Shown in pieces: positions 33,846 through 41,067 of a stretch of 64,000 nt of DNA; positions within the stretch are counted from its first letter, which is position 1; every line of letters starts with the position of its first letter. This stretch comes from Olsenella sp. Marseille-P4559 (lineage in GTDB: Bacteria; Actinomycetota; Coriobacteriia; Coriobacteriales; Atopobiaceae), in NCBI RefSeq assembly GCF_900605015.1, contig NZ_LR027575.1, positions 302,690 through 366,689 of the forward strand, written 5' to 3'. Under the pieces are notes generated by a model. It ran no database searches, was not told the DNA's origin, and saw only the letters and a list, made by a program, of their open reading frames with translations. A program made the translations under genes and the position numbers.

Positions 33846-35111
33846 ATGGGAATGGCGGCCGAGGAGAGGTACCAGAACGCATTCGTTCGCAGGCTTGAGC
33901 ACCGCGAGGGCAGGCCATGGCAGGGCGTCTTGAAGTACAGGGGCATCGATGGCTCTTGGAAGCAGAAGACCCGAATGTTCGACCGTGAGACGGTGCGCAC
34001 AAGGACACAGGCCAACGCCGCCCTGGCAGCGTGGAAGGCCGAGGAGGAGCGCGACGCGCTTGCCGTGGACGCGCTCATGCCCGTGACTGAGTATGTAAAC
34101 CGCTTCATAGACGCACGCGAGGCGGCGGGAGAGATCGAGGCATCCACCGTCACCGACTACAGGAAGAGCGCCAGGAGGATGCAGGAGGCGTTCTCCGCCC
34201 TCCCCCTGCGCGACCTCGACAGCAAGGCCGTCCGCGCGTGGAAGGATTCGCTTGTCGCCCGTGGGCTTGCGCCGTCCACCGTGACAAAGGCTCTGAGGCT
34301 CCTGCACATGGTCTGCGGGCAGGCCGTCATGGACGGCGACCTCCCAGACAACCCGTGCCAGGGCGTCAAGGCCCCGAGCCTGGGGAGCGGCAAGAGGGCG
34401 AGGAACGCGCTGAGCGACGCGAGCATGGACAGGCTCATGGCGGCGCTGGACGGGTCCGGGCCGACCCCGTTCCACACAGCCGTGCAGCTGGCCGTACGCA
34501 CGGGCATGAGGGAGGGCGAGATATGCGCCCTCAGGTGGCGTGACGTTGACCTTGTGGGAGGCCGTATTCATGTAACCCACGCCATAGGGCAGGCGGGCGG
34601 CAGGTTCTACGTCAAGGCTCCCAAGAACGAGGGCAGCGTCCGCAGCATCGCAATCCCGCACGACCTCATGGTCGTTCTAAAGGCTCATAGAGACGCTGTG
34701 AGGGGCGATTTAGCGGCGGGCGGCATGAAGAAGGGGCAGAGGGGCTATGAAGCCGCATTCGGCGCTCTCTATGTCGTGGGGGATGTGGAGGGCGGCTTCC
34801 TCTCGCCCACGCTGCTCTCGCGCGAGTGGAGGGCGCTCGCGACCGCGCTGGGCATCGTGGACACGCAGGGCAGGCGGGCCACCTTCCACGACCTCAGGCA
34901 CACGTTCGCGACCGTAGCCATCGCGGCTGGCGAGGACATAGCGGGGGTGTCGGGTACCCTCGGGCACTCCACGGTGAGCACGACGCTCAACATCTACACG
35001 ACCGCGAGGGAGAGGAGCAAGGAGTCAGCCATGGGTGCCGTGGAGCGGGCGCTCAGGGAACACGCCCCGGCCCAGGTGGTCAAGTTCGACCGCGACGGGA
35101 CGCAGGGTTAG
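33846..35111 (+). CDS. int: Tyrosine recombinase/integrase
   Basis: Site-specific recombinase that inserts and excises the element at tRNA-Phe. 421 aa from ATG 33846 (MGMAAEERYQ), with GGGGG upstream; the frame is open further up to 33696 but that part overlaps the att region and lacks a good start. N-terminal arm-binding and SAM-like core-binding domains (YVNRFIDAREAAGEIEASTV) precede the catalytic domain: Arg in RTGMREGEICAL near 220, HDLRHTFATVA near 348, GHSTVSTT near 373 and the Tyr nucleophile in NIYTTA near 382. All catalytic residues are present. Confidence 0.96.
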   Translation: MGMAAEERYQNAFVRRLEHREGRPWQGVLKYRGIDGSWKQKTRMFDRETVRTRTQANAALAAWKAEEERDALAVDALMPVTEYVNRFIDAREAAGEIEASTVTDYRKSARRMQEAFSALPLRDLDSKAVRAWKDSLVARGLAPSTVTKALRLLHMVCGQAVMDGDLPDNPCQGVKAPSLGSGKRARNALSDASMDRLMAALDGSGPTPFHTAVQLAVRTGMREGEICALRWRDVDLVGGRIHVTHAIGQAGGRFYVKAPKNEGSVRSIAIPHDLMVVLKAHRDAVRGDLAAGGMKKGQRGYEAAFGALYVVGDVEGGFLSPTLLSREWRALATALGIVDTQGRRATFHDLRHTFATVAIAAGEDIAGVSGTLGHSTVSTTLNIYTTARERSKESAMGAVERALREHAPAQVVKFDRDGTQG

Positions 35112-35165
35112 CGGTAAAAATTCCGAGGGTGGGGAAACCTGCAAGTCGTGACGAAGGGCATAGGC

Positions 35166-35291
35166 ATGAGCAGTGGCTCGTTCTTCATCAACGTATCCGA
35201 TGGCCTGACTGACACGAGGGATGTGTTGACATCCGTTGGGCAGGCGTGCGGCACGACCATAACGGGCGCTCCCGGGCTGGTACGCCCATGA
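35166..35291 (+). CDS. 41-aa ORF coupled to the toxin-like gene
   Basis: ATG 35166 with GAAGGG seven bases upstream, ending TGA 35289-35291, which overlaps the next start as ATGA. The peptide begins MSSGSFFINVSDGLTDTRD. No family is recognised. The good ribosome-binding site and stop/start overlap suggest it is translated, either as a leader that couples translation or as a third component of the module. Confidence 0.5.
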   Translation: MSSGSFFINVSDGLTDTRDVLTSVGQACGTTITGAPGLVRP

Positions 35292-35554
35292 GCACCATAG
35301 ACGTTCACCCCCGCATTCATACGAGGCATCCTGAGATATCGGTCGGCGACGTGGTGGCTGCGATGCGCGGCATGGTCTGCTACCATCAGAGGGAGAGTGG
35401 TGAATGGCTTTCGGTGGGATTTGACGAGAGGAACAGGCTGCTTGAGCTTGTCTATGTGTATGATTCCGTCAAGGACGGCTTTCTCGTGTACCACGCGATG
35501 ACGCCGCCGTCCGGGAGGACGCTGAGGGAACTCGGGCTTGAGAGGAGGGGGTAG
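35288..35554 (+). CDS. Putative toxin of a type II toxin-antitoxin pair
   Basis: 88 aa, start ATG 35288. The sequence (IHTRHPEISVGDVVAAMRG, WLSVGFDERNRLLELVYVYD, LVYHAMTPPSGRTLRELGL) resembles a small actinobacterial family found beside ribbon-helix-helix genes, reminiscent of BrnT-like RNase toxins in size, His positions and beta-rich pattern. It is followed two bases later by an RHH protein. Toxicity and mechanism are inferred from architecture only. Confidence 0.6.
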   Translation: MSTIDVHPRIHTRHPEISVGDVVAAMRGMVCYHQRESGEWLSVGFDERNRLLELVYVYDSVKDGFLVYHAMTPPSGRTLRELGLERRG

Positions 35555-35556
35555 GT

Positions 35557-35826
35557 ATGGCAGAGAGCGACTTGGCCGCGAGGTACGGACTCTCCGAGGA
35601 GTGGATTGAGGCGAGCGCGGAGAGGTACGAGCGTGGCGACTACGAGGAGTCCAGCGCCCCCGTGCATATGGGTTCGCACCTCGATGCGGTGGGCACCAAG
35701 CGCGAGACGGTGACCTACGACGCCGCCGACGTGCAGGAGGTGAAGCGCATCGCCAAGGAGCGCAGGGTCAGCCGCGCCGACATATACCGCGACGCCCTGA
35801 GGAGATATCTCAGCTCGGTCGGCTAG
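35557..35826 (+). CDS. Ribbon-helix-helix antitoxin-like protein
   Basis: 89 aa, start ATG 35557. The C-terminal part (RETVTYDAADVQEVKRIAKE, then VSRADIYRDALRRYL) fits a CopG/Arc-type ribbon-helix-helix. The acidic N-terminal half (ESDLAARYGLSEEWIEASAE) may be the toxin-binding segment. This reverses the usual order (DNA-binding part first) but is seen in some pairs. It probably neutralises the upstream protein and represses the operon. Confidence 0.7.
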   Translation: MAESDLAARYGLSEEWIEASAERYERGDYEESSAPVHMGSHLDAVGTKRETVTYDAADVQEVKRIAKERRVSRADIYRDALRRYLSSVG

Positions 35827-35862
35827 AGGACCCGTCCGGCAGCTACACAAGAGGTTACATAG

Positions 35863-35910
35863 GCCCGCCACCCCTCAGACCGTGGGCAACGCGAGGGGGT
35901 GGCGGGCTTC
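35863..35910 (+). terminator. Terminator after the toxin-antitoxin pair
   Basis: GCCCGCCACCCC (35863-35874) pairs with GGGGTGGCGGGC (35896-35907), followed by TTC. The loop is 21 nt. The U-tract is short. Confidence 0.6.
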
Positions 35911-35954
35911 CTGTATGATTGTAGCAGGGCAACGCGACAACCAGGAGGCAGACC

Positions 35955-36563
35955 GTGGGCAACGAACAACCGGAGCAGGCGGACGAGACGGGCGAGCATG
36001 AACTCGAGCTGTCGGAAGCAGCAGTGCAACAATGGGCAGACCCCATCCGAGTGCTGCCGCCCATGGGTTTGTCAACTATCCACGCCGAGGAAGTCTTGGG
36101 GCACGATGACTTCATGCTCCTCATAGAAGAGCGTGAGCGGCTGGCCGAGAAGCTGTTTGAAAAACGCACCGTCGAAGAGGCCATGGCCAACCCACACCCA
36201 CTGGATCACGCATCCTCATATGTGTTCGACAGGAAGTCGCCCGTAATACGCGAGATTTACAGGAAGCACGGCGGCAATAGGCTCGGGAAGAGGCTGAGGG
36301 ACTACCGCAAGCAGGCGGGCCTCAGGCAGGTGGACGTCTACGCGAAGACAGGCATAAGCAACCAGCTGCTGGAAGACATAGAATCCGGGAAACGCGAGGT
36401 CACCACCATTGAAGCCGCTTTGCTGGCGGAAGCCTATGGGGTACCTATGCCCGTGCTCTTGGGGATAGAGACAGAGGATGAGCACGGGTTGTTAGAGTCA
36501 TTCCGTAAGATGCCACTGGCCAAACGCAGAGCGTTGCTGGACCTATTCACGGAAGGTACATAA
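35955..36563 (+). CDS. XRE-family HTH regulator
   Basis: 202 aa. GTG start at 35955 with AGGAGG seven bases upstream. Residues about 106-160 form a Cro/CI helix-turn-helix (RLRDYRKQAGLRQVDVYAKT, then ISNQLLEDIESGKREVT). The N-terminal 100 residues are acidic and not recognised (HAEEVLGHDDFMLLIEERER). It probably governs the element's lysogeny-like state, and stands between the TA pair and the excisionase/replication operon. Confidence 0.85.
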   Translation: MGNEQPEQADETGEHELELSEAAVQQWADPIRVLPPMGLSTIHAEEVLGHDDFMLLIEERERLAEKLFEKRTVEEAMANPHPLDHASSYVFDRKSPVIREIYRKHGGNRLGKRLRDYRKQAGLRQVDVYAKTGISNQLLEDIESGKREVTTIEAALLAEAYGVPMPVLLGIETEDEHGLLESFRKMPLAKRRALLDLFTEGT

Positions 36564-36754
36564 CCGTAGTTTTCTATTGCTCCGACGGCGTTTGGACCCT
36601 CTGGGGCTTGCCTACCAATAAAAAACTACTGTTCGCTGGCTATCGTGAGTACATAACAGCAGGTAGACAGCTTGTCTCGCCCTCCCGCGTGTCGTATCTT
36701 CCGTTCCAGAAGCCCCCGCAATTCCGCGAGGGGCAGAGGAACGGAGGTTCCACC

Positions 36755-36964
36755 ATGGAACGAACGCGGGCAGTGGCACAAGGACCGATGATGAGCGCCA
36801 ACGAGGCGGCGCGGCTCATAGGCTGCTCGGGCAAGCATGTGCGGGCGCTGTGCATGCGCGGCGAGCTGAGGGGCGTGAAGCTGGGCAAGTGCTGGCACAT
36901 CAACCGCCAGGCGCTCATGGAGAAGCTGGGCCTGACCGAGGCGGGGGCGATGCCCCATGAGTAG
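36755..36964 (+). CDS. Excisionase-like helix-turn-helix protein
   Basis: 69 aa, ATG 36755 with GGAGG upstream. MSANEAARLIGCSGKHVRAL and KLGKCWHINRQALMEKL fit the MerR-like HTH_17/excisionase family. It is the first gene of the replication operon, and may direct excision or act as a transcriptional switch. The next gene starts within its last 8 bp. Confidence 0.8.
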   Translation: MERTRAVAQGPMMSANEAARLIGCSGKHVRALCMRGELRGVKLGKCWHINRQALMEKLGLTEAGAMPHE

Positions 36965-37355
36965 TCAGAGGAAGGCCCCCGGGGCGGTTGCAGCCACCAC
37001 GGAGGCCAAGGACGAGGAGATGGGAACCCCCTCGCAGACGATGGTAGCCAATAAGGCACGCGAGCGCATGGCACAGGCCCTCGCGTGGGTGGAGGACAAC
37101 CCCACGGCATGGGCCTACGTCGAGCAGGAGGCACTGTCGCGTGCTTCAAGAGGCCTAATGGTCAGCCCACAGGAGCTGTTCGAGTTCGTGCGCTGGCATG
37201 ACTTCACCAACGCGGCGGGTGGGCACACCACGGTGAACAACACCCTGATCCCGGCCCTCAGCAGAATCCTCACGGCGAGGCACCCCGAGCTTTCTCCCCT
37301 TGTGGAGCGCAGGGCAAGCGCCTACGACGGCCTCTGCGGCGAGGTGGCACGATGA
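36957..37355 (+). CDS. Element protein of unknown function
   Basis: 132 aa, start ATG 36957, overlapping the preceding gene by 8 bp and the next by 4 bp (ATGA). Mostly helical-looking, with a Ser/Thr/Lys-rich N-terminal tail (residues 1-28) and a middle segment ARERMAQALAWVEDNPTAWA. No family is recognised. The tight overlaps place it in the replication operon. Confidence 0.7.
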   Translation: MSSQRKAPGAVAATTEAKDEEMGTPSQTMVANKARERMAQALAWVEDNPTAWAYVEQEALSRASRGLMVSPQELFEFVRWHDFTNAAGGHTTVNNTLIPALSRILTARHPELSPLVERRASAYDGLCGEVAR

Positions 37356-37582
37356 GTGCCGCACGGAGGGGTGAACGCGGCGCGGGCTTCGTCTACCCCA
37401 GGCTCACCCTCGTGTTCGAGTGCCCCTGCTCAACGGGGTGCAGGGGATATGACCGCGACGCTTGCAGCATGGCGGGGGTGGTTGCCGAGGTGCCCAAGTC
37501 TATCCTCGCCTGTCCCTCGGGGACCTACCTCCTGAGGCGCGAGGACGGCGACCGGAAGGTGGCCGCGCATGACGCCGGATAG
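37352..37582 (+). CDS. Cysteine-containing small element protein
   Basis: 76 aa, start ATG 37352 (ATGA overlap with the previous stop). Cys residues at CPCSTGC, then further along at DACS and LACPSG, suggest a small metal-binding fold. Its 3' end overlaps the start of the primase gene by 14 bp. No family is recognised. Confidence 0.6.
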   Translation: MSAARRGERGAGFVYPRLTLVFECPCSTGCRGYDRDACSMAGVVAEVPKSILACPSGTYLLRREDGDRKVAAHDAG

Positions 37583-39644
37583 CATCGAGAACATCCCACA
37601 GGAGATGAGGGAGCGCCCCCAGTGGGTGTGCCACCGCGACGGCGACAAGGTGCCGATAGACCCCAAGACGGGCCGCAGCGTCAAGGCAAACGACCCTACA
37701 ACGTGGGGCACGTTCGAGGAAGCCGTGGCGTGGGCCACGGGGCACGGCGGGGGCGTGGGGTACGAGTTCGCCGCCGATGACCCCTTCTGTGGGATTGACC
37801 TGGACCATGTGATAGGCGAGGGCGGCACGCTCACGCAGGAGGCCCGCGCAATAGTTGACTCACTGGACACCTACACCGAGGTCAGCCCGAGCGGCTCGGG
37901 GCTGCACCTCATAGCGCGGGCGGAGAAGCCCGAGGGCAGGAACAAGCGCACAAACGATGACGGTACGGCAATAGAAATGTACGGCCGTCTGCGCTACTTC
38001 CGCATGACAGGCAACGTGTTCGAGGGCCACGGCTCAATCAACGACCGCCAGGAGGCCGTGGAGGCAGTCCACGCCCGCTACATCGCCAAGCCGCAGGAGG
38101 GGCCGTCACGACCCGCGAGCACGGTGCGGGAGGAGCTGGACTGGGATAGCGAGGTTGTGGCCGTGGATACGCTTGTGCCGCAGCATCCCGCCCAAGGTGC
38201 GACGCCAGGCGCGGAGACAGTCATGGACCGCATGCGCCGAAGCTCGAAGTGGGGCGATATATCTCGCCTGTGGGAGGGGGATACGTCGTCCCACGGCGGG
38301 GACCACTCTGCGGCTGACCAGGCGCTGTGCAACCACCTCGCGTACTATTGCGACCGCGACGAGGCCATGGTGGACGAGCTTTTCCGCCGCTCTGGTCTCA
38401 TGCGCGACAAGTGGGACGAGGTTCATGACGGGGAACACACCTATGGCTGGATGACGATTCACGATGCGGTGACAACGTGCCGCGAGTGCTACTCCGAGCG
38501 CCACACCACGAGAGAGCCAGCGGCAGGCACAGCCACAAAAGGAGAGTGGAGAAGTCTCATGGGGTGGATAGACGATGACGTGCCAGAGGACCCCGAACTC
38601 ATAGCCGGGCTTCTCAGGAGCGGAGAGAAGTCGATTCTTTACGGCGCGTCCAAGGCAGGCAAGTCGTGGGTGTCCATGCACCTGGCAGCGTCACTCGCGG
38701 CAGGAATCCCGTTCCTCGGGCACGAGTGCGTCTCTGGGCCTGTCAGGGTCTGGTACCTCAACCTAGAGATCCACGACAACATGTTCAGGAAGAGGATGCG
38801 TGGGATATGGCGCGCACGGGGCATCGACCGCGACGCACAGGCTCTTTTCATGTGGGAGCCGAGGAGCAAGGCAGTGAGGAGCGCAGCGGACGCAGAGAGC
38901 GCCACAAACGACCTGCTGTGCATGGTGTCAGCAGGTGACTTCGTAGTGCTCGACTGCCTTTATATGATGCTCAACGGGGGCGACGAGAACTCGGCACAGA
39001 CTATGCAGCCCATGATGAGGCAGTTCGACCGCCTCCTCACGGAGGGCGGGTGCTCGGGGGTGTGGCTTGTGCACCACCAGGCGAAGGGAGCGGCAGGCCA
39101 GAAGTCCGTCATAGACCGTGGCGCAGGCTCTGGCGTCTCCTCGCGGTTCGTAGACAACGTGTTCTCGCTCAACCACCTGGACGCCGACCCCGACAGCGAG
39201 TTCATCTCGCAGGCAAGCGCAAAGAAGCTTCACCCGCGCCGCCTGTCCTGCGTCATGCGCAACGCGGAGGATGACGAGGACGTGGACTTCCTGTTCGGCG
39301 GACCACGGCTGGTGCCAGTCACAGACGGGAACCTCGCGGACTTCTATGTCACGGGAAGCCCGCAGGCCAACGGCAGGCACGCGAAGAAAGCGAACGAGGA
39401 GCGCGCAGAACGCAACTGGGCCAAGAAGGTGGCGATGGTAGAGGCTGCCATTGCTGCCGCTGAGGCCGAGGGAGCGGAACCCACGAGGGGGTATGTGGTC
39501 AACTGGTGCACCGCAAACCACTCGGAATACGGCGTAGACAGAACATCAGAGAGCACCTTGGAGAAGTGGTTCCAGCCCAGCTTCGATAGAATGCCGTTCG
39601 TCATGGACAAGGGCAGCAAGACCGTAGTGGCCGTGGATGGATGA
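37569..39644 (+). CDS. Primase-polymerase fused to RepA/AAA-type helicase domain
   Basis: 691 aa replication protein of the element. The N-terminal archaeo-eukaryotic primase/prim-pol core shows the metal motif GIDLDHV (residues about 75-80) and SPSGSGLHLIA (near 103), then a NrS-1-polymerase-like helper segment (AADQALCNHLAYYCDRDEAM, near 255). The C-terminal AAA domain has Walker A GASKAGKS near 358, Walker B FVVLDCLYMML near 458 and VWLVHHQAKG. Start ATG 37569 lies inside the previous gene. A primer-making, helicase-like initiator allows autonomous replication after excision. Confidence 0.85.
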   Translation: MTPDSIENIPQEMRERPQWVCHRDGDKVPIDPKTGRSVKANDPTTWGTFEEAVAWATGHGGGVGYEFAADDPFCGIDLDHVIGEGGTLTQEARAIVDSLDTYTEVSPSGSGLHLIARAEKPEGRNKRTNDDGTAIEMYGRLRYFRMTGNVFEGHGSINDRQEAVEAVHARYIAKPQEGPSRPASTVREELDWDSEVVAVDTLVPQHPAQGATPGAETVMDRMRRSSKWGDISRLWEGDTSSHGGDHSAADQALCNHLAYYCDRDEAMVDELFRRSGLMRDKWDEVHDGEHTYGWMTIHDAVTTCRECYSERHTTREPAAGTATKGEWRSLMGWIDDDVPEDPELIAGLLRSGEKSILYGASKAGKSWVSMHLAASLAAGIPFLGHECVSGPVRVWYLNLEIHDNMFRKRMRGIWRARGIDRDAQALFMWEPRSKAVRSAADAESATNDLLCMVSAGDFVVLDCLYMMLNGGDENSAQTMQPMMRQFDRLLTEGGCSGVWLVHHQAKGAAGQKSVIDRGAGSGVSSRFVDNVFSLNHLDADPDSEFISQASAKKLHPRRLSCVMRNAEDDEDVDFLFGGPRLVPVTDGNLADFYVTGSPQANGRHAKKANEERAERNWAKKVAMVEAAIAAAEAEGAEPTRGYVVNWCTANHSEYGVDRTSESTLEKWFQPSFDRMPFVMDKGSKTVVAVDG

Positions 39645-39770
39645 CAACCGCTTAAGGGGCTACCGTCCATCCATCCGTCCGCGAATGACTTCTGAATATC
39701 CCACAGGAGGGAGCGTCCATAGACGGATGGACGCTCTACTCTTTAGCGGTAGACATCCATCCATCCACGT
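39630..39770. repeat. Repeat-rich region after the replication gene, candidate origin
   Basis: Iterated 4-bp units GGAT/ATCC occur as TGGATGGATG at the end of the replication gene, CCATCCATCC at 39667-39676 and CATCCATCCATCC near 39754-39766. A perfect hairpin, GAGCGTCCAT (39711-39720) with ATGGACGCTC (39727-39736), lies between them and is followed by TACTCTTT, so it may also terminate the operon. ACCGCTTAA and TTTAGCGGT add outer symmetry. Iteron-like repeats next to a replication gene suggest an origin. The rest of 39770-39890 shows nothing clear. Confidence 0.5.
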
Positions 39771-39890
39771 ACCCCCCACTACCCGACCACCCCTCTGAAA
39801 TAATCCGCGTGGACCGGCGGCCCCTCCACGAATTTTGACTGGCTGGCCCGAAGTAAAAAATTTCCCACTAGAAGCTTCACCCGCGCCTAG

Positions 39891-40076
39891 TCATTTGTTC
39901 GTGTGGGATTCCATGTCCTCGCGTATGAGCCGCTTGATGTACCCCTGTTTGTTGGGCTGTGCGGACAGCCATTCCCAGAGGTCTGCCTCTGTGGGGTAGA
40001 AGCGTGTGGTCAGCTGCCTCACGCTCTCCTTGCGGTACCTCTCGCTGGCCCTCTTCTGGGCCTCCGAGACTGCCAT
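39891..40076 (-). CDS. Small RHH-like element protein
   Basis: 61 aa on the opposite strand, start ATG 40076 with GGGAGG upstream. It reads AVSEAQKRASERYRKESVRQ, then TRFYPTEADLWEWLSAQPN and GYIKRLIREDM. This is a recurrent small-protein family on integrative elements and plasmids, with a likely ribbon-helix-helix fold. It lies between the candidate origin and attR, just downstream of a 12-bp triplicate repeat. It may regulate the element or take part in its partition. Confidence 0.7.
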   Translation of the reverse strand: MAVSEAQKRASERYRKESVRQLTTRFYPTEADLWEWLSAQPNKQGYIKRLIREDMESHTNK

Positions 40077-40105
40077 CAGCGCCTCCCTCGCGAAGGGAAA
40101 CCGCG

Positions 40106-40141
40106 AATGTGGTAACCAATGTGGTAACCAGCATAGTAACC
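40106..40141. repeat. Three tandem 12-bp repeats upstream of the RHH-like gene
   Basis: Units: AATGTGGTAACC (40106-40117), AATGTGGTAACC (40118-40129) and AGCATAGTAACC (40130-40141), in exact 12-bp register. They start 29 bp upstream of the RHH-like start codon. Tandem short repeats are typical operators of RHH proteins. Confidence 0.75.
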
Positions 40142-40158
40142 AAGCGCCCCGAAGCAAA

Positions 40159-40191
40159 GCCCCCGCACCGCATTTACGCAGGTACGGGGGC
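40159..40191 (-). terminator. Element-borne terminator for tRNA-Phe
   Basis: GCCCCCGCACC (40159-40169) pairs with GGTACGGGGGC (40181-40191) with one mismatch. On the minus strand it follows the intact tRNA-Phe. It lies inside the element, so the element brought its own terminator. Confidence 0.7.
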
Positions 40192-40199
40192 CTTTCTTA

Positions 40200-40246
40200 T
40201 GGTGGCGGGGAAGGGAATCGAACCCCTGACACGGGGATTTTCAGTC
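40200..40246 (-). repeat. attR: 47-bp direct repeat inside tRNA-Phe
   Basis: Perfect copy of 33647-33693. It covers tRNA positions 30-76, so the crossover probably lies in the anticodon or T arm. Confidence 0.92.
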
Positions 40247-40275
40247 CCCTGCTCTACCAACTGAGCTACCCAGCC
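40200..40275 (-). tRNA. tRNA-Phe (GAA), CCA encoded
   Basis: 76 nt. Acceptor GGCTGGG, D-arm TAGCTCAGTTGGTAGAGCA, anticodon loop CTGAAAA with GAA at 34-36, T-loop TTCGATT, and encoded CCA (40200-40202). The acceptor stem has one U4-C69 mismatch. This is the integration target of the element. Confidence 0.95.
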
Positions 40276-40453
40276 AAAAGGCTTGCTCTTGCAAGCTCGT
40301 TTACTATATCAAACCGGAAGCAGACGTCAACGCCAAAGTTTCGCCAAACGAGAAAATCATCGTTGTGCTGTGGCTTGGAACTGGGCCTGATGGCTTTGGG
40401 GATGGCTTGCTTGTTGGATTCCCTGGGTCTCTCAGCACTGATGGCGCTTGTGT

Positions 40454-40729
40454 GGCAGAGGTTGGCCATCGTGCGTACGCACGACGGAGAAAAACTGGCA
40501 GGTTGGGGCCTTGACTGAGATGTTATGGCAGAACAGGTCCGTTGTGCGTACGCACGACTGACAATTCCTGACAAGGCTTCGGCGTTTGCCCAGTTGGGCG
40601 AGAGAGACACGTCAACGATTTGGGGTTGTGCGTACGCACGACAGCACTTTTCTGCCACACGGCGGCTATGAAAGGGTCAATTGGGCAGAAAATCCCAGTT
40701 GTGCGTACACACGATGGCACTTTTCTGCC
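40454..40729. repeat. Four compound dyads (GTGCGTACGCAC core) with helical spacing
   Basis: Core palindromes at 40471-40482, 40544-40555, 40628-40639 and 40701-40712 (last one GTGCGTACACAC). Centres are 73, 84 and 73 bp apart, close to 7, 8 and 7 turns. Outer half-sites stand 11 bp from the core: GGCAGA on the left in units 1, 2 and 4, and TCTGCC on the right in units 3 and 4; unit 4 has both. They fill the 537-bp gap between tRNA-Phe and the RDAC gene, which has no credible gene. Confidence 0.85.
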
Positions 40730-40812
40730 AGCAGCGAGATTTTGGACGGCCAGCGATGCCCAAGCGGTGAGACTCCGCGGTTTGCAACGCCGGCACTCCC
40801 GCCGCCCGGCCC

Positions 40813-41067
40813 CTATGCAAGCCGAAACGACTTTCCGTCCTCGTCGAATGCCACGGGCTTCGTGCGCCCCACGAAGTACGAGCTCACAACCTCGCGCGCC
40901 GATGCCAGCACCGCCGCCTCGTCCTTCTCGGCAACTGCCTCGCGGCTCACCTCTACCCAGAGCGACTGTCCACCGCACGCATCGCGCAGCCGCACGCGCG
41001 CGGGAATGCCTGCGTTGAGCAGTGCCTCGTTGACGTCCGCAATCTCCAGGATGTTGACAACCTTCAT
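40813..41067 (-). CDS. RDAC family small protein
   Basis: 84 aa, start ATG 41067 overlapping the stop of the upstream glycosylase gene (ATGA), so probably translationally coupled. It contains the RDAC motif in VRLRDACGGQSLWVEVS that names this Coriobacteriia-associated family. Function is unknown. The constant pairing with a DNA glycosylase suggests a partner role in repair, but this is inference. Confidence 0.8.
   Translation of the reverse strand: MKVVNILEIADVNEALLNAGIPARVRLRDACGGQSLWVEVSREAVAEKDEAAVLASAREVVSSYFVGRTKPVAFDEDGKSFRLA

Larger units (their letters stand above)
33647..40246. mobile_element. 6.6-kb integrative element inserted in tRNA-Phe
   Basis: Bounded by a 47-bp perfect direct repeat, 33647-33693 and 40200-40246, equal to the 3' part of tRNA-Phe from the anticodon stem to CCA. 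The intact tRNA is at the right end, so the element supplied its 3' half. The integrase lies next to attL. Cargo in order: integrase, 41-aa ORF, toxin-like and antitoxin-like genes, XRE regulator, excisionase-like HTH, two unknown genes, primase-polymerase/AAA protein, repeat-rich candidate origin, and a minus-strand RHH-like gene. No virion, packaging, relaxase or conjugation gene is visible. It is therefore a phage-satellite-like or integrative-plasmid-like unit. Confidence 0.88.

Noticed and set aside
40454-40729. CRISPR array
   Set aside because: Core is a 12-bp palindrome with unequal spacing of 73/84/73 bp; no cas genes.
40504-40812. Short proteins containing repeated VVRTH-like peptides
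   Set aside because: They are translations of the palindromic repeats in both strands, without ribosome-binding sites.
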